DNA of 14,952 nt from JAAYKS01 sp964479435 (lineage in GTDB: Bacteria > Bacillota > Clostridia > Saccharofermentanales > UBA5734). Shown in pieces: positions 1 through 7,324 of the stretch. The notes under the pieces were generated by a model. The model was given only the letters and a program-made list of their open reading frames with translations, had not been told where the DNA came from and did no database searches. The position numbers and the translations under genes were made by a program. The DNA lies in contig CAYZME010000050.1 of NCBI GenBank assembly GCA_964479435.1, positions 1-14,952 on the forward strand, written 5' to 3'. Position 1 is the stretch's first letter. Every line of letters starts with the position of its first letter.

Positions 1-32
1 TGTCGCTGGTTCGATTCCTGCTCTGGGCACCA
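1..32 (+). tRNA. 3' end of a tRNA (possibly tRNA-Phe), cut by the window edge
   Basis: The T-loop TTCGATT is at 10-16, flanked by T-stem arms 5-9 (GCTGG) and 17-21 (CCTGC), which pair except for one U-U mismatch. The 3' acceptor strand TCTGGGC (22-28) is followed by discriminator A29 and a genomically encoded CCA (30-32). The implied 5' acceptor strand is GCCCAGA. This acceptor with discriminator A resembles E. coli tRNA-Phe, but the anticodon lies outside the window, so the identity is a guess. That it is a tRNA end is well supported by the following terminator. Confidence 0.85.
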
Positions 33-45
33 CATGACGTCAAAG

Positions 46-71
46 ACGGGGACCGGGAGGTTCCCGTTTTT
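46..71 (+). terminator. Intrinsic terminator of the tRNA
   Basis: Arms ACGGGGA (46-52) and TTCCCGT (61-67) pair along 7 bp with one G-U pair around an 8-nt loop, and a run of five T follows at 67-71. It lies 14 nt after the encoded CCA, as expected for the end of a tRNA transcript. Confidence 0.75.
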
Positions 72-126
72 GTACCGCTATGTGCCCCGCTCCGCGGGCG
101 GGTGGGGTGGATAAAGGCAGGGGGAC

Positions 127-576
127 ATGGACAAAGACAACGTCATCTTGACGATTGAAAGCGCGAATTGGGAGAGTGGCGACAAGCGCCCCGACCCGGT
201 CCGTCTGACCACGGAAGGCCGCCTGGAACGTCTGGAGGACGCATGGCAGCTGCTGTACCGCGAAAGCGCCGATTCCGGTATGGAAGGGACGTTGACCCGC
301 ATCCGCGTATTCGATGACGGATCGGTCTCGCTGACGCGCGGCGGGGTGGCGGAAATGCAGTTGGTTTTTCAGGAGGGCCAGCAGCATTTGACGCAGATGA
401 CCACCCCGTTTGGTGTGCTTCATGTCGGCCTGTTGACCCACACCGTGCAAACGGCGCTCACCTGTAAAGGCGGGACCGTAGCATTGAGCTATACCATCGA
501 TTTTGGCAATCGCCAGCTGGTCCATACGGCCATTCACATCGCGGTCCGGGCACGCGGCGCGCCGGCCGGTGACTGA
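127..576 (+). CDS. DUF1934 family beta-barrel protein (YwiB-like)
   Basis: A 149-residue small soluble protein with no signal peptide or membrane segment. It matches the DUF1934/YwiB calycin-like beta-barrel family. Shared features are the block LLYRESADSGMEGT (residues 42-55), the strand LVFQEGQQHLTQMTTPFG (79-96) and the closing segment LSYTIDFGN...HIAVR (120-141). Family length is about 140-150 residues, so it is full length. The biochemical role of the family is unknown, and the barrel fold suggests binding of a small ligand. The ATG follows a purine-rich AGGGGGA ribosome site. I see no convincing promoter between the tRNA terminator and this gene. Its stop is directly followed by a strong promoter for the next gene, so it is probably its own short unit or reads on into yceD. 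Confidence 0.8.
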   Translation: MDKDNVILTIESANWESGDKRPDPVRLTTEGRLERLEDAWQLLYRESADSGMEGTLTRIRVFDDGSVSLTRGGVAEMQLVFQEGQQHLTQMTTPFGVLHVGLLTHTVQTALTCKGGTVALSYTIDFGNRQLVHTAIHIAVRARGAPAGD

Positions 577-578
577 GG

Positions 579-607
579 TTGACAATGCCCTGTATCTGGT
601 GGATAAT
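579..607 (+). promoter_or_regulatory. Sigma-A type promoter for yceD-rpmF
   Basis: A perfect -35 box TTGACA (579-584), a 17-bp spacer and a -10 box GATAAT (602-607), one base from consensus. Transcription would begin near 613-615, leaving a leader of about 20 nt before the yceD start at 634. A GGAGG ribosome site lies at 623-627. The promoter starts 3 bp after the DUF1934 stop codon. Confidence 0.75.
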
Positions 608-633
608 GTCATTCGCGTCTGTGGAGGTACGGG

Positions 634-1173
634 ATGAAATTCGATATCAAAGCCATTGCCAGGACAGGCGGTGCGGTCATGGAAATCGAGGCCGCGGCGG
701 CGCCGGACCGCATTGGGCTTGCGTTTCCCGGCTTCACCTTTGACCCGGCGGATGTCGCGCGTTTTCACGGATCGCTCCAAAACGCTGGGCATGGCATTCT
801 GGTTTTGTCCGGGACGGCCGCGGTCGTATACCATACGCATTGTGCACGTTGTCTGGCGCCGATCCGGCGCGAGATCCAAACGCAGGTCCGCGAAACGTTT
901 CGCCCGGCGCAACCGGTCGTGGGGGAGCACCATGAAGATCCGCAAACGGGCGATGACGAACCTTTTTATGTGTATGAGGATTACGCAGTAGATATCACCG
1001 ACGCTGTGCGCGAGAACCTGCTGCCAGCACTGCCCATCCGGGCATTATGCCAACCGGATTGCGCCGGGATTTGTCCGCGATGCGGGGCGGATCTCAACCG
1101 TGGGCCGTGCGCGTGCCCCCCAGCCGACCCGGGAGAGCGCAACCCGTTCGGCCGGCTCAAAGAATTGCTGTAA
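634..1173 (+). CDS. yceD: YceD/DUF177 family protein linked to 23S rRNA accumulation
   Basis: A 179-residue protein of the DUF177 (YceD) family. In E. coli and plants, members are required for normal 23S rRNA accumulation, and the gene is classically located just before rpmF, as here. Two cysteine clusters are visible. The first is C70-x2-C73 in the middle (HCARCLAPI). The second is a C-terminal group C139, C143, C147, C150, C159 and C161 in the pattern CxxxCxGxCxxCGxDLNxGxCxC, typical of Bacillota members and likely to bind zinc. An acidic stretch EDYAVDITDAVRENLLPALP (residues 115-134) is the other family hallmark. The ATG has a GGAGG site 6 nt upstream. It is likely cotranscribed with rpmF from the promoter at 579-607. 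Confidence 0.9.
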   Translation: MKFDIKAIARTGGAVMEIEAAAAPDRIGLAFPGFTFDPADVARFHGSLQNAGHGILVLSGTAAVVYHTHCARCLAPIRREIQTQVRETFRPAQPVVGEHHEDPQTGDDEPFYVYEDYAVDITDAVRENLLPALPIRALCQPDCAGICPRCGADLNRGPCACPPADPGERNPFGRLKELL

Positions 1174-1218
1174 ATCGGTCGCGCGCCGTTTTCTGAGATA
1201 AGTACGGAGGTAAATAAC

Positions 1219-1407
1219 ATGGCTGTCCCCAAACGCAAATGGTCCAAAGCCAGGACTCGCCGTTCCCACTCTGCCAATTGGAAGCTCACAGTCCCGAATC
1301 TGGTCGAGTGTCCTCAATGCCATACCCTCAAAATGCCGCATAAGGTCTGCAAATCCTGCGGGTACTACGCCGGCAAAGAAGTTGTGGTAAAAGCTGAAGC
1401 GAAGTAA
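1219..1407 (+). CDS. rpmF: 50S ribosomal protein L32
   Basis: A 62-residue protein starting MAVPKRKWSKARTRRSHSAN, the standard L32 N-terminus that runs along 23S rRNA. A zinc ribbon of two CxxC pairs, C31/C34 and C44/C47, marks the zinc-binding (C+) form of L32. The family length is 56-64 residues, so it is complete. The ATG at 1219 follows a GGAGG site. It lies 45 nt after yceD with no terminator between, so the two form the usual yceD-rpmF operon. A T-tract hairpin follows at 1471-1514. Confidence 0.97.
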   Translation: MAVPKRKWSKARTRRSHSANWKLTVPNLVECPQCHTLKMPHKVCKSCGYYAGKEVVVKAEAK

Positions 1408-1425
1408 ACCCAACCGTGTGATCGG

Positions 1426-1448
1426 CGCCGCGCGGGTGCCACGCGGCG
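1426..1448 (+). repeat. GC-rich inverted repeat after rpmF
   Basis: Perfect 7-bp arms CGCCGCG (1426-1432) and CGCGGCG (1442-1448) enclose a 9-nt loop. No T-run follows, so it is not a terminator by itself. It lies 22 nt before the terminator hairpin and may protect the 3' end of the rpmF mRNA or be incidental in GC-rich DNA. Confidence 0.4.
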
Positions 1449-1470
1449 GGAAGATCGCGCGAGCGAGGGG

Positions 1471-1514
1471 AAACAGCGGGGCTTGCCTGGCTCGCTGTTT
1501 TTCTTTGTTTTTGC
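1471..1514 (+). terminator. Intrinsic terminator after rpmF
   Basis: Perfect 8-bp arms AAACAGCG (1471-1478) and CGCTGTTT (1493-1500) close a 14-nt loop. They are followed by a long T-rich tract to 1514, broken by single C and G bases. It ends the yceD-rpmF transcript. Some read-through into the DUF512 gene is possible because no clear promoter lies between them. Confidence 0.75.
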
Positions 1515-1517
1515 CGT

Positions 1518-1523
1518 GAGGAG
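1518..1523 (+). promoter_or_regulatory. Ribosome binding site that sets the TTG start of DUF512
   Basis: GAGGAG sits 9 nt before the TTG at 1533. No ATG or GTG is better placed, which supports the non-ATG start. Confidence 0.65.
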
Positions 1524-1532
1524 ATTTCATTT

Positions 1533-2906
1533 TTGACGAGAGCGAAAACCCATCTGATCACCGGTGTGGAACCGGACAGCATTGCCGCCGGTTTGGGCCT
1601 GGCGGCGGGTGACGTTTTATTGCGAATCGGCGATCGCGCCATACAGGATGTGTTCGATTACCGGACCGCGCTGGCGGAGCAGCGGATTGAATTATACATC
1701 GCCCACAAGCGCGGTGAGACCGTGGTCTATGAAATTGATAAAGACGAAGATGAGGACATCGGACTGATCTTTGGCACTGACCTGATGGACGACTGCCGGT
1801 CGTGTTCCAATCGGTGCGCCTTTTGTTTTATTGACCAATTGCCGCGCGGGATGCGGCCTTCACTCTATTTCAAAGACGACGACCTGCGGATGTCCTTTCT
1901 CAACGGCAATTATGTGACGCTCACCAATCTGGATGACGTGGAATTTGATCGCTTGCTCGGGTTTCGCTTGTCGCCGATGAATATTTCGGTCCACGCGCTG
2001 GCCCCGGATGTGCGCGTCGCGTTGCTCAATAACCGCCTGGCCGGGCGGCTGCTCGAGCGGATGCGCCGCATCGCCGCGCAGCACATCTCGATGAACGCGC
2101 AGATTGTGCTGGTGCCGGGCGCCAACGACGGCGCGGTGCTGGAGGATACGCTGTCGGGATTGGCGTCGCTGGGAGAGCAGCTGCAAAGCGTCTCGGTGGT
2201 GCCGGTCGGATTGACGCGGTATCGCGAAGCCAATCGCCTGCCGGCGCTGCGCGCGTTTGACCGGGATGGCGCGCGCGCGGTCGTGGAGCAAATCCATGCC
2301 TGGCAGCAACGCATGCTGACCTGGCGCGCGTGTCACTGGGTGTATCCGGCGGATGAATTTTATCTCAAAGCGGGCCTCGCGTTGCCGGCAGCGGCTGTAT
2401 ATGAGGATTTCCCGCAACTGGAAAACGGGGTAGGGATGGTGCCGCTGTTTGACCAGGAGATGAAGCAGGGCCTGACGCTCCGTGCCAGGCGAGCACGGAG
2501 CGGCGGCGGGAAGCCATCGCCGTCGGTGCACGCGGTGAGCGGCGTCGATTTCGCGCCGCTGCTGGATCGTTATTCGCCGGCCATTCGCGATCTGTACCCG
2601 ATTGATTGGCATGTACACGCGATCCGCAACGTGTTTTTTGGCGATCAGATCACGGTGGCCGGATTGCTGACAGCGGCCGATCTGGCTGCCGGCATGTCGC
2701 CCCGGATTGGATTCCGGGGCGACGAGATCGTTCTGGTGCCAGACACCATGTTGCGCGCGGACGGCGAGATATTTTTGGACGACTGGACACCGGCGCGTCT
2801 GGGTCGGGAGCTGGGGGCTGTAGTGGAAGTCTGTACGGCCACCGCGGATGGCTTGTTGGCGTGGCTGGATCAATTTGTGACACGGGAGGTTGTCTGGGAT
2901 GGGTAA
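1533..2906 (+). CDS. DUF512 family protein: PDZ domain plus radical-SAM-like cysteine cluster
   Basis: A 457-residue protein of unknown function. An N-terminal PDZ-like segment (GVEPDSIAAGLGLAAGDVLL, about residues 11-30) is followed by a cysteine cluster C88, C91, C95 and C98. C91-x3-C95-x2-C98 matches the CxxxCxxC [4Fe-4S] motif of radical SAM enzymes, and the family block FCFIDQLPRGMR follows it. The remainder is the DUF512 region. The family is known from cyanobacteria and Bacillota and has no proven reaction. The TTG start is supported by GAGGAG 9 nt upstream. The 3' end overlaps der by 8 bp, so the two are probably translationally coupled. This placement before der recurs in Bacillota and hints at a link to 50S assembly. 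A perfect 9-bp hairpin lies inside the gene at 2477-2501. Confidence 0.88.
   Translation: MTRAKTHLITGVEPDSIAAGLGLAAGDVLLRIGDRAIQDVFDYRTALAEQRIELYIAHKRGETVVYEIDKDEDEDIGLIFGTDLMDDCRSCSNRCAFCFIDQLPRGMRPSLYFKDDDLRMSFLNGNYVTLTNLDDVEFDRLLGFRLSPMNISVHALAPDVRVALLNNRLAGRLLERMRRIAAQHISMNAQIVLVPGANDGAVLEDTLSGLASLGEQLQSVSVVPVGLTRYREANRLPALRAFDRDGARAVVEQIHAWQQRMLTWRACHWVYPADEFYLKAGLALPAAAVYEDFPQLENGVGMVPLFDQEMKQGLTLRARRARSGGGKPSPSVHAVSGVDFAPLLDRYSPAIRDLYPIDWHVHAIRNVFFGDQITVAGLLTAADLAAGMSPRIGFRGDEIVLVPDTMLRADGEIFLDDWTPARLGRELGAVVEVCTATADGLLAWLDQFVTREVVWDG
2477..2501 (+). repeat. Perfect inverted repeat inside the DUF512 gene
   Basis: Arms GCTCCGTGC (2477-2485) and GCACGGAGC (2493-2501) are perfectly complementary over 9 bp with a 7-nt loop. 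It encodes the Arg/Gly-rich stretch around residues 315-323. It has no T-run, so termination is unlikely. Confidence 0.5.
2884..2889 (+). promoter_or_regulatory. Ribosome binding site that sets the der start
   Basis: GGGAGG lies 9 nt before the ATG at 2899, inside the end of the DUF512 gene. It directly abuts a TTG at 2890, which is therefore too close to be the start. Confidence 0.7.
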
Positions 2907-4227
2907 ACCAATTGTCGCCGTCGTTGGGCGCCCCAACGTCGGCAAATCGACGTTCTTCAACTATCTTGCCGGCAGCCGTCTCTCGATTGTCGACGACACG
3001 CCGGGCGTTACGCGGGACCGGTTGTACGCCGAAGCCGAATGGCGCGGCCGTCCGTTTATTGTCATTGACACAGGGGGCATCGAACCGGGCGCGGAGGATA
3101 CGATTTTGCGCGAGATGCGCGTCCAGGCCGACATCGCCATCGAAACAGCGGATGTCATTGTCTTCATTGTGGATTTTCAATCGGGCTTGCACGCGTCCGA
3201 CGGCGATATCGCCGATATTTTGCGCAAGTCCGCCAAGCCGGTCGTGTTGGCGGTCAACAAAGTGGACCGCGTCGGCGAGATGCCGGCGGAAGTATATGAG
3301 TTTTACAATCTGGGTTTGGGAGACCCCTACCCCATCTCTTCCGCGCACCGGTTGGGTATGGGCGAATTGCTGGACCAGATCCACAGCTGTTTTCCCCCCG
3401 AGCTGCCGGCCTCTGAAACCGATCCGGAAATCCGGGTGGCCATCATCGGCAAGCCCAACGCGGGCAAGTCCTCGTTGGCCAACTGTATGTTGGGCGAAAC
3501 ACGGACGATTGTCTCGGATATCCCCGGCACGACACGCGACGCCATCGACACCCGTTTACAGAACCGGTTCGGCCATTATGTCGTCATCGATACCGCCGGG
3601 TTGCGGCGCAAAAGCCGGATTGAGGACAACATCGAAAGATACAGTATGATCCGCACGCTGGCGGCGATCGAGCGTGCCGACGTGTGCCTGATTCTGCTCG
3701 ATGCCGAAGACGGGCCGACGGAGCAGGACACAAAAGTGGCGGGCCTGGCGCACAATGCGGGCAAGGCCAGCATTCTGGTCGTCAACAAGTGGGACCTGAT
3801 CGAAAAGGAGACCGGCACACTGGAGCGCTTTCGGCGCGCGGTCGCCAACCGCTTTGCCTTTATGCAGTATGCCCCGGTTGAGTTTGTGTCGGCCAAAACA
3901 GGCCAGCGCGTCGAGCGTTTGTTCGAGCGCGTCAATGAGGTATACGAACAGGCGGGCAAGCGCCTGACAACCGGTATGCTCAACGACATGTTGGCGGAGG
4001 CCGTCGCCATGGTGCCGACGCCGCAAGACAAGGGCCGCCATCTGCGGATTTATTACGTTACACAGGTGTCTGTGCGGCCGCCACAGTTCGTTTTGTTTGT
4101 CAACGATCGCACCTTGTCCCATTTTTCATATGAGCGCTATTTAGAAAATCAATTCAGAAAAAGCTTCGGTTTTGCAGGTACGCCGATTCGCTTCCTCTTG
4201 CGGGAACGGGAGCGCAAAGACGTTTGA
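2899..4227 (+). CDS. der: Ribosome biogenesis GTPase Der (EngA)
   Basis: A 442-residue protein with the diagnostic tandem GTPase domains of Der, an essential factor in late 50S subunit assembly. The first G domain has GRPNVGKST (10-18), DTPGVTRDR (33-41), DTGG (57-60) and NKVD (120-123). The second has GKPNAGKSS (184-192), DIPGTTRDA (207-215), DTAG (231-234) and NKWD (296-299). A C-terminal KH-like domain covers about 355-440. Length is normal for the family (about 435-490). The ATG at 2899 is chosen over the in-frame TTG at 2890 because of its ribosome site spacing and because Der proteins begin about 8 residues before the first P-loop. The gene overlaps DUF512 by 8 bp and precedes typA, giving a cluster of translation GTPases. 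The only oddity is Ala for the usual Val in the second P-loop. Confidence 0.97.
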   Translation: MGKPIVAVVGRPNVGKSTFFNYLAGSRLSIVDDTPGVTRDRLYAEAEWRGRPFIVIDTGGIEPGAEDTILREMRVQADIAIETADVIVFIVDFQSGLHASDGDIADILRKSAKPVVLAVNKVDRVGEMPAEVYEFYNLGLGDPYPISSAHRLGMGELLDQIHSCFPPELPASETDPEIRVAIIGKPNAGKSSLANCMLGETRTIVSDIPGTTRDAIDTRLQNRFGHYVVIDTAGLRRKSRIEDNIERYSMIRTLAAIERADVCLILLDAEDGPTEQDTKVAGLAHNAGKASILVVNKWDLIEKETGTLERFRRAVANRFAFMQYAPVEFVSAKTGQRVERLFERVNEVYEQAGKRLTTGMLNDMLAEAVAMVPTPQDKGRHLRIYYVTQVSVRPPQFVLFVNDRTLSHFSYERYLENQFRKSFGFAGTPIRFLLRERERKDV

Positions 4228-4247
4228 ATCACCCGGATACCGGAGAC

Positions 4248-4254
4248 GGAAAGG
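4248..4254 (+). promoter_or_regulatory. Probable ribosome binding site for typA
   Basis: GGAAAGG lies 11 nt before the ATG at 4266. The spacing is a little long but acceptable. It is one reason to prefer this ATG over the TTG at 4224. Confidence 0.45.
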
Positions 4255-4265
4255 CTCTCCACTTT

Positions 4266-6101
4266 ATGTCAAGACAAGAGATCAATCAGATTCGCAATGT
4301 CGCGATCATCGCGCATGTCGACCACGGAAAGACGACGCTCGTCGACGCAATGCTGCGCCAGAGCGGTATTTTTCGTGAAAATGAACAGGTCGCCGAACAG
4401 GTGATGGACAGCAACGCGCTGGAGCGCGAGCGCGGCATTACGATTTTGGCAAAAAACACGGCAATTGTGTATAAAGGCATTCGGATCAACGTGGTCGATA
4501 CGCCGGGACACGCGGATTTTGGCGGCGAAGTCGAACGCGTTTTGAAGATGGTCGATGGCGTTTTGCTGGTTGTCGACGCTTTCGACGGACCGATGCCGCA
4601 GACCCGTTTCGTGTTGCGCAAAGCGCTGGCGATGCGGTTGCTGCCCATCGTCGTCATCAATAAAACCGATCGCGCGGACGCGCGGCCCGTCGAAGTGGTG
4701 GACCAGGTGCTGGATCTGTTTATCGAGTTGGGGGCCGATGAGGATCAATTGGATTTTCCCGTCGTATACGCGTCGGCGCGCATGGGGGTCGCGTCTCGTG
4801 GCAAGCCGCCAACCGCCGATGGTACGATCCTGCCGCTGCTGGACGCGGTGATCGAGTACATACCCCGCCCGGTGGGCGATTGTGAGGCACCGCTGCAGAT
4901 GCTGGTGTCCAACATCGATTATGACAACTACATCGGCCGGGTGGCTATCGGCCGGGTTGAACGCGGGACCATCCGCCAGGGGGCTCCTGTCGCCATCTGC
5001 GGCGCGGCCGGTCCGGATGCGCGCGCGGCGCGGGTTGTCCGCCTGCTGCGCTTTGACGGGCTGAGTCGCCGGGAGATCCCGGAGGCGGGCGTGGGTGAGA
5101 TCGTCTGTGTCGCCGGCATTCCCGATATCGCGATCGGCGAGACCATTTGCGCGCCCGACCGGGTGGAACCGCTGGATTTCGTCGACATCGACGAACCGAC
5201 CATCGCCATGACCTTTTCCGTCAACGACAGCCCTTTTGCCGGTAGAGAAGGGAAATATGTGACTTCGCGCCATTTGCGCGATCGGCTCTTTCGCGAAATC
5301 GAAACCAATGTGAGCATGCGGCTGGAAACAACGGATACCACCGAGTCCTTTGTAGTCAAAGGGCGCGGCGAACTCCATCTGTCGATTTTGGTAGAAACGA
5401 TGCGCCGGGAAGGATATGAGTTTCAACTGTCCAAACCCAAGGTGATTCAGAGGGAAGTCGATGGCGTGCGCTGTGAGCCGATTGAAGCCCTGCAAGTCGA
5501 TGTCCCGGAAGAGTATGTCGGAGTGGTAATTGAGAAACTGGGGGCGCGCAAAGCGGCGCTGAGTAATATGCTTCCCCCCCACAACGGGACGGTGCGTTTG
5601 GAGTTTACCATCCCCTCGCGCGGCCTGATCGGGTACCGTTCTGAGCTTTTGACCGACACCAGGGGCAATGGTACAATGAGTAGCACAATTTCCGGTTATG
5701 AGCCTTGGAAAGGCGACATCGACACCCGCAATCACGGCGTGTTGGTCGCTTGGGAAACCGGTGAGGCCATGACATACGGATTGCACAACGCGCAGGATCG
5801 CGGGATCCTGTTTATTACAGCCGGGCAAGCCGTGTATGAGGGAATGGTGGTTGGAGCGAGCCCCAAAAATGAAGATATCGTCGTCAATGTCTGCAAACGC
5901 AAGCATGTGACCAATATCCGCGCGGCGGGGTCAGATGAGGCGTTGCGCTTGGTGCCGCCGGTGGTGATGAGCCTGGAACAGAGTATGGAATTTGTCGCGG
6001 ATGACGAACTGATCGAAGTCACACCTCAAAGCATCCGGCTGCGGAAGCGGATTCTGGACAGCGATCTGCGCCTGAAAGCCCGTTCCCGCAAGGACGCCTG
6101 A
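4266..6101 (+). CDS. typA: Translational GTPase TypA/BipA
   Basis: A 611-residue ribosome-binding GTPase of the EF-G-like family, involved in 50S assembly and in growth under cold or other stress. The G domain shows AHVDHGKTT (16-24), RERGITI (54-60), DTPGH (78-82) and NKTD (132-135). Later blocks are GRGELHLSILVETMRREGYE near 366-385 and SRGLIGYRSELLTDTRGNG near 450-468. The last is specific to BipA rather than EF-G, LepA or TetM. Family length is 605-620, so it is complete. The reading frame also opens at a TTG (4224) that overlaps the der stop and would add 14 residues. I prefer ATG 4266 because the protein then begins about 10 residues before the NVAIIAHVDHGKTT block, as in homologues. 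The gene is 38 nt after der and likely cotranscribed. Confidence 0.95.
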   Translation: MSRQEINQIRNVAIIAHVDHGKTTLVDAMLRQSGIFRENEQVAEQVMDSNALERERGITILAKNTAIVYKGIRINVVDTPGHADFGGEVERVLKMVDGVLLVVDAFDGPMPQTRFVLRKALAMRLLPIVVINKTDRADARPVEVVDQVLDLFIELGADEDQLDFPVVYASARMGVASRGKPPTADGTILPLLDAVIEYIPRPVGDCEAPLQMLVSNIDYDNYIGRVAIGRVERGTIRQGAPVAICGAAGPDARAARVVRLLRFDGLSRREIPEAGVGEIVCVAGIPDIAIGETICAPDRVEPLDFVDIDEPTIAMTFSVNDSPFAGREGKYVTSRHLRDRLFREIETNVSMRLETTDTTESFVVKGRGELHLSILVETMRREGYEFQLSKPKVIQREVDGVRCEPIEALQVDVPEEYVGVVIEKLGARKAALSNMLPPHNGTVRLEFTIPSRGLIGYRSELLTDTRGNGTMSSTISGYEPWKGDIDTRNHGVLVAWETGEAMTYGLHNAQDRGILFITAGQAVYEGMVVGASPKNEDIVVNVCKRKHVTNIRAAGSDEALRLVPPVVMSLEQSMEFVADDELIEVTPQSIRLRKRILDSDLRLKARSRKDA

Positions 6102-6130
6102 TGAATGGGCGTTGACACCGGAGGATCGCC

Positions 6131-7243
6131 ATGATCTCATCGAAAGTCTTCAAAACGCTGTTTGCTTTGTTCGTGCTGGTTGCGGTGGTGGCGGCCGCTT
6201 GTGTGGGCTTTATTCTCGGCTATGACTATGTGCGCGAACAAAACGCGCGGTTGGAAAAACTACAGGGCGATGTATTGCGGATCGGGGAGAGCACACCTGG
6301 ATCGACGATGATCGTCATTCCGCGCGGCTCCGACACCAAAGATATCGCCGACATCCTCAAAGAAGCCGGCGCGATTAAGAACACGATGCTGTTTACTTTG
6401 CTTTCCAAAGTCAACGGCTTTGACGGTTCTTATTTGGCCGGTACGCATTATGTGACCAATGAGCTCAGTTACGACGAGATCATGTTTCTGCTGTCGCAAC
6501 AGCCGCAATCGATCGATGTCACTTTCAAAGAGGGCCTCTCCTATCTCCAGCTCAAACAGGCTCTCACCGCGGCCGGTGTCATGTACGATGAGGATGCTCT
6601 GGACAAGATCGTCAACAAACCGTCGTTGTTCGCCGAATATGATTTTGTCGCCGGTATCCCCAGCGGTTCGGGCCGGCAATATGCCTTGCAGGGCTATTTA
6701 TTCCCCGACACCTATCGCTTTGACAAAAATACGGTCGAAGATGACATCATCGGCAAGTTTCTGGCCAATGCGGAGATCAAGCTACAGAAAGCCTATTACG
6801 AAAGAGCCGAACGGCTTGGGATGACCATGGACCAGGTGATCACGCTGGCCGCGATCATCGAGAAAGAAAGCGGCAATCTGCAGGATATGCGGATCGTGTC
6901 CGGTGTTTTTCACAATCGGATGCGTTCGGGCGATCCGGCGATGAATTATCTCCAGTCTTGTGCCACGATCAATTATTTGCGTGAGCAACAGGGACTCGAG
7001 CCGATTTTGGTGGTGTCTGAAACGGATATGGCGATCAACAGCCCCTACAATACATACCGCAATTCCGGACTGCCGCCCGGCCCTATTTGCTCTCCGGGGC
7101 TGCAAGCCATTCAGGCCGCGTTGTACCCCACCGCCCATGGCTATTACTATTTTCTTGCCGATGGCGAAGGCAACAATCTGTACTCGACGACTTTGGCCGA
7201 ACACGAGGCCAAGATCGCGCAGTATTATCCGGAGGGCGGCTGA
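6131..7243 (+). CDS. mltG: Endolytic peptidoglycan transglycosylase MltG (YceG-like)
   Basis: A 370-residue membrane-anchored enzyme that cleaves nascent glycan strands and so acts as a terminase of peptidoglycan polymerisation. A single N-terminal membrane helix (about residues 7-31) is followed by an extracytoplasmic part. That part has a LysM-like subdomain with IPRGSDTKDIADILKEAG (63-80) and the catalytic YceG domain. The domain shows LQGYLFPDTYRF (186-197), IIEKES (242-247, with E244 the expected catalytic acid), LQSCATINY (274-282), SPYNTY (304-309) and GLPPGPICSPG (313-323). All key blocks are present and the length is typical. The ATG is preceded by GGAGG at 6120-6124 with a 6-nt gap. 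It is 29 nt after typA with no terminator between, so it is probably the last gene of the der-typA transcript. Confidence 0.95.
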   Translation: MISSKVFKTLFALFVLVAVVAAACVGFILGYDYVREQNARLEKLQGDVLRIGESTPGSTMIVIPRGSDTKDIADILKEAGAIKNTMLFTLLSKVNGFDGSYLAGTHYVTNELSYDEIMFLLSQQPQSIDVTFKEGLSYLQLKQALTAAGVMYDEDALDKIVNKPSLFAEYDFVAGIPSGSGRQYALQGYLFPDTYRFDKNTVEDDIIGKFLANAEIKLQKAYYERAERLGMTMDQVITLAAIIEKESGNLQDMRIVSGVFHNRMRSGDPAMNYLQSCATINYLREQQGLEPILVVSETDMAINSPYNTYRNSGLPPGPICSPGLQAIQAALYPTAHGYYYFLADGEGNNLYSTTLAEHEAKIAQYYPEGG

Positions 7244-7292
7244 TTATTCAGGTGCCGCGCCGCGATCCATTTGAATCAAGTGTGTATGAAGA

Positions 7293-7324
7293 CACCGATC
7301 CTCAGATTGGAGGGTCGGCGTTTT
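7293..7324 (+). terminator. Terminator after mltG in the convergent spacer
   Basis: Arms 7293-7303 and 7310-7320 pair over 11 positions with one mismatch and one G-U pair around a 6-nt loop (AGATTG), and TTTT follows at 7321-7324. It is 50 nt after the mltG stop. Its 3' half overlaps the last codons of the leftward Dabb gene, whose stop codon lies at the loop. In the leftward direction only a weak T-run follows, so it mainly serves mltG. Confidence 0.65.

Noticed and set aside
40..945. 301-codon minus-strand open frame covering the DUF1934 and yceD start region
   Set aside because: It crosses the tRNA terminator, the yceD promoter and two family-matched genes, and has no domain signature.
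2890..2892. TTG as the der start
   Set aside because: It touches the ribosome site at 2884-2889 with no spacing, whereas the ATG at 2899 has 9 nt.
1860..2960. 366-codon minus-strand open frame opposite DUF512
   Set aside because: The opposite frame is a clear DUF512 family match. The minus product is low-complexity, rich in Arg, His and Gln.
2606..3649. 347-codon plus-strand open frame spanning the end of DUF512 and the start of der
   Set aside because: It is out of frame with both recognised genes, and its Ser/Arg/Thr-rich translation shows no domain.
4269..5906. 545-codon open frame on the minus strand opposite typA
   Set aside because: It mirrors the highly conserved BipA frame. The product is a His/Arg/Gln/Asp-rich string with no recognisable domain, the usual antisense shadow in GC-rich coding DNA.
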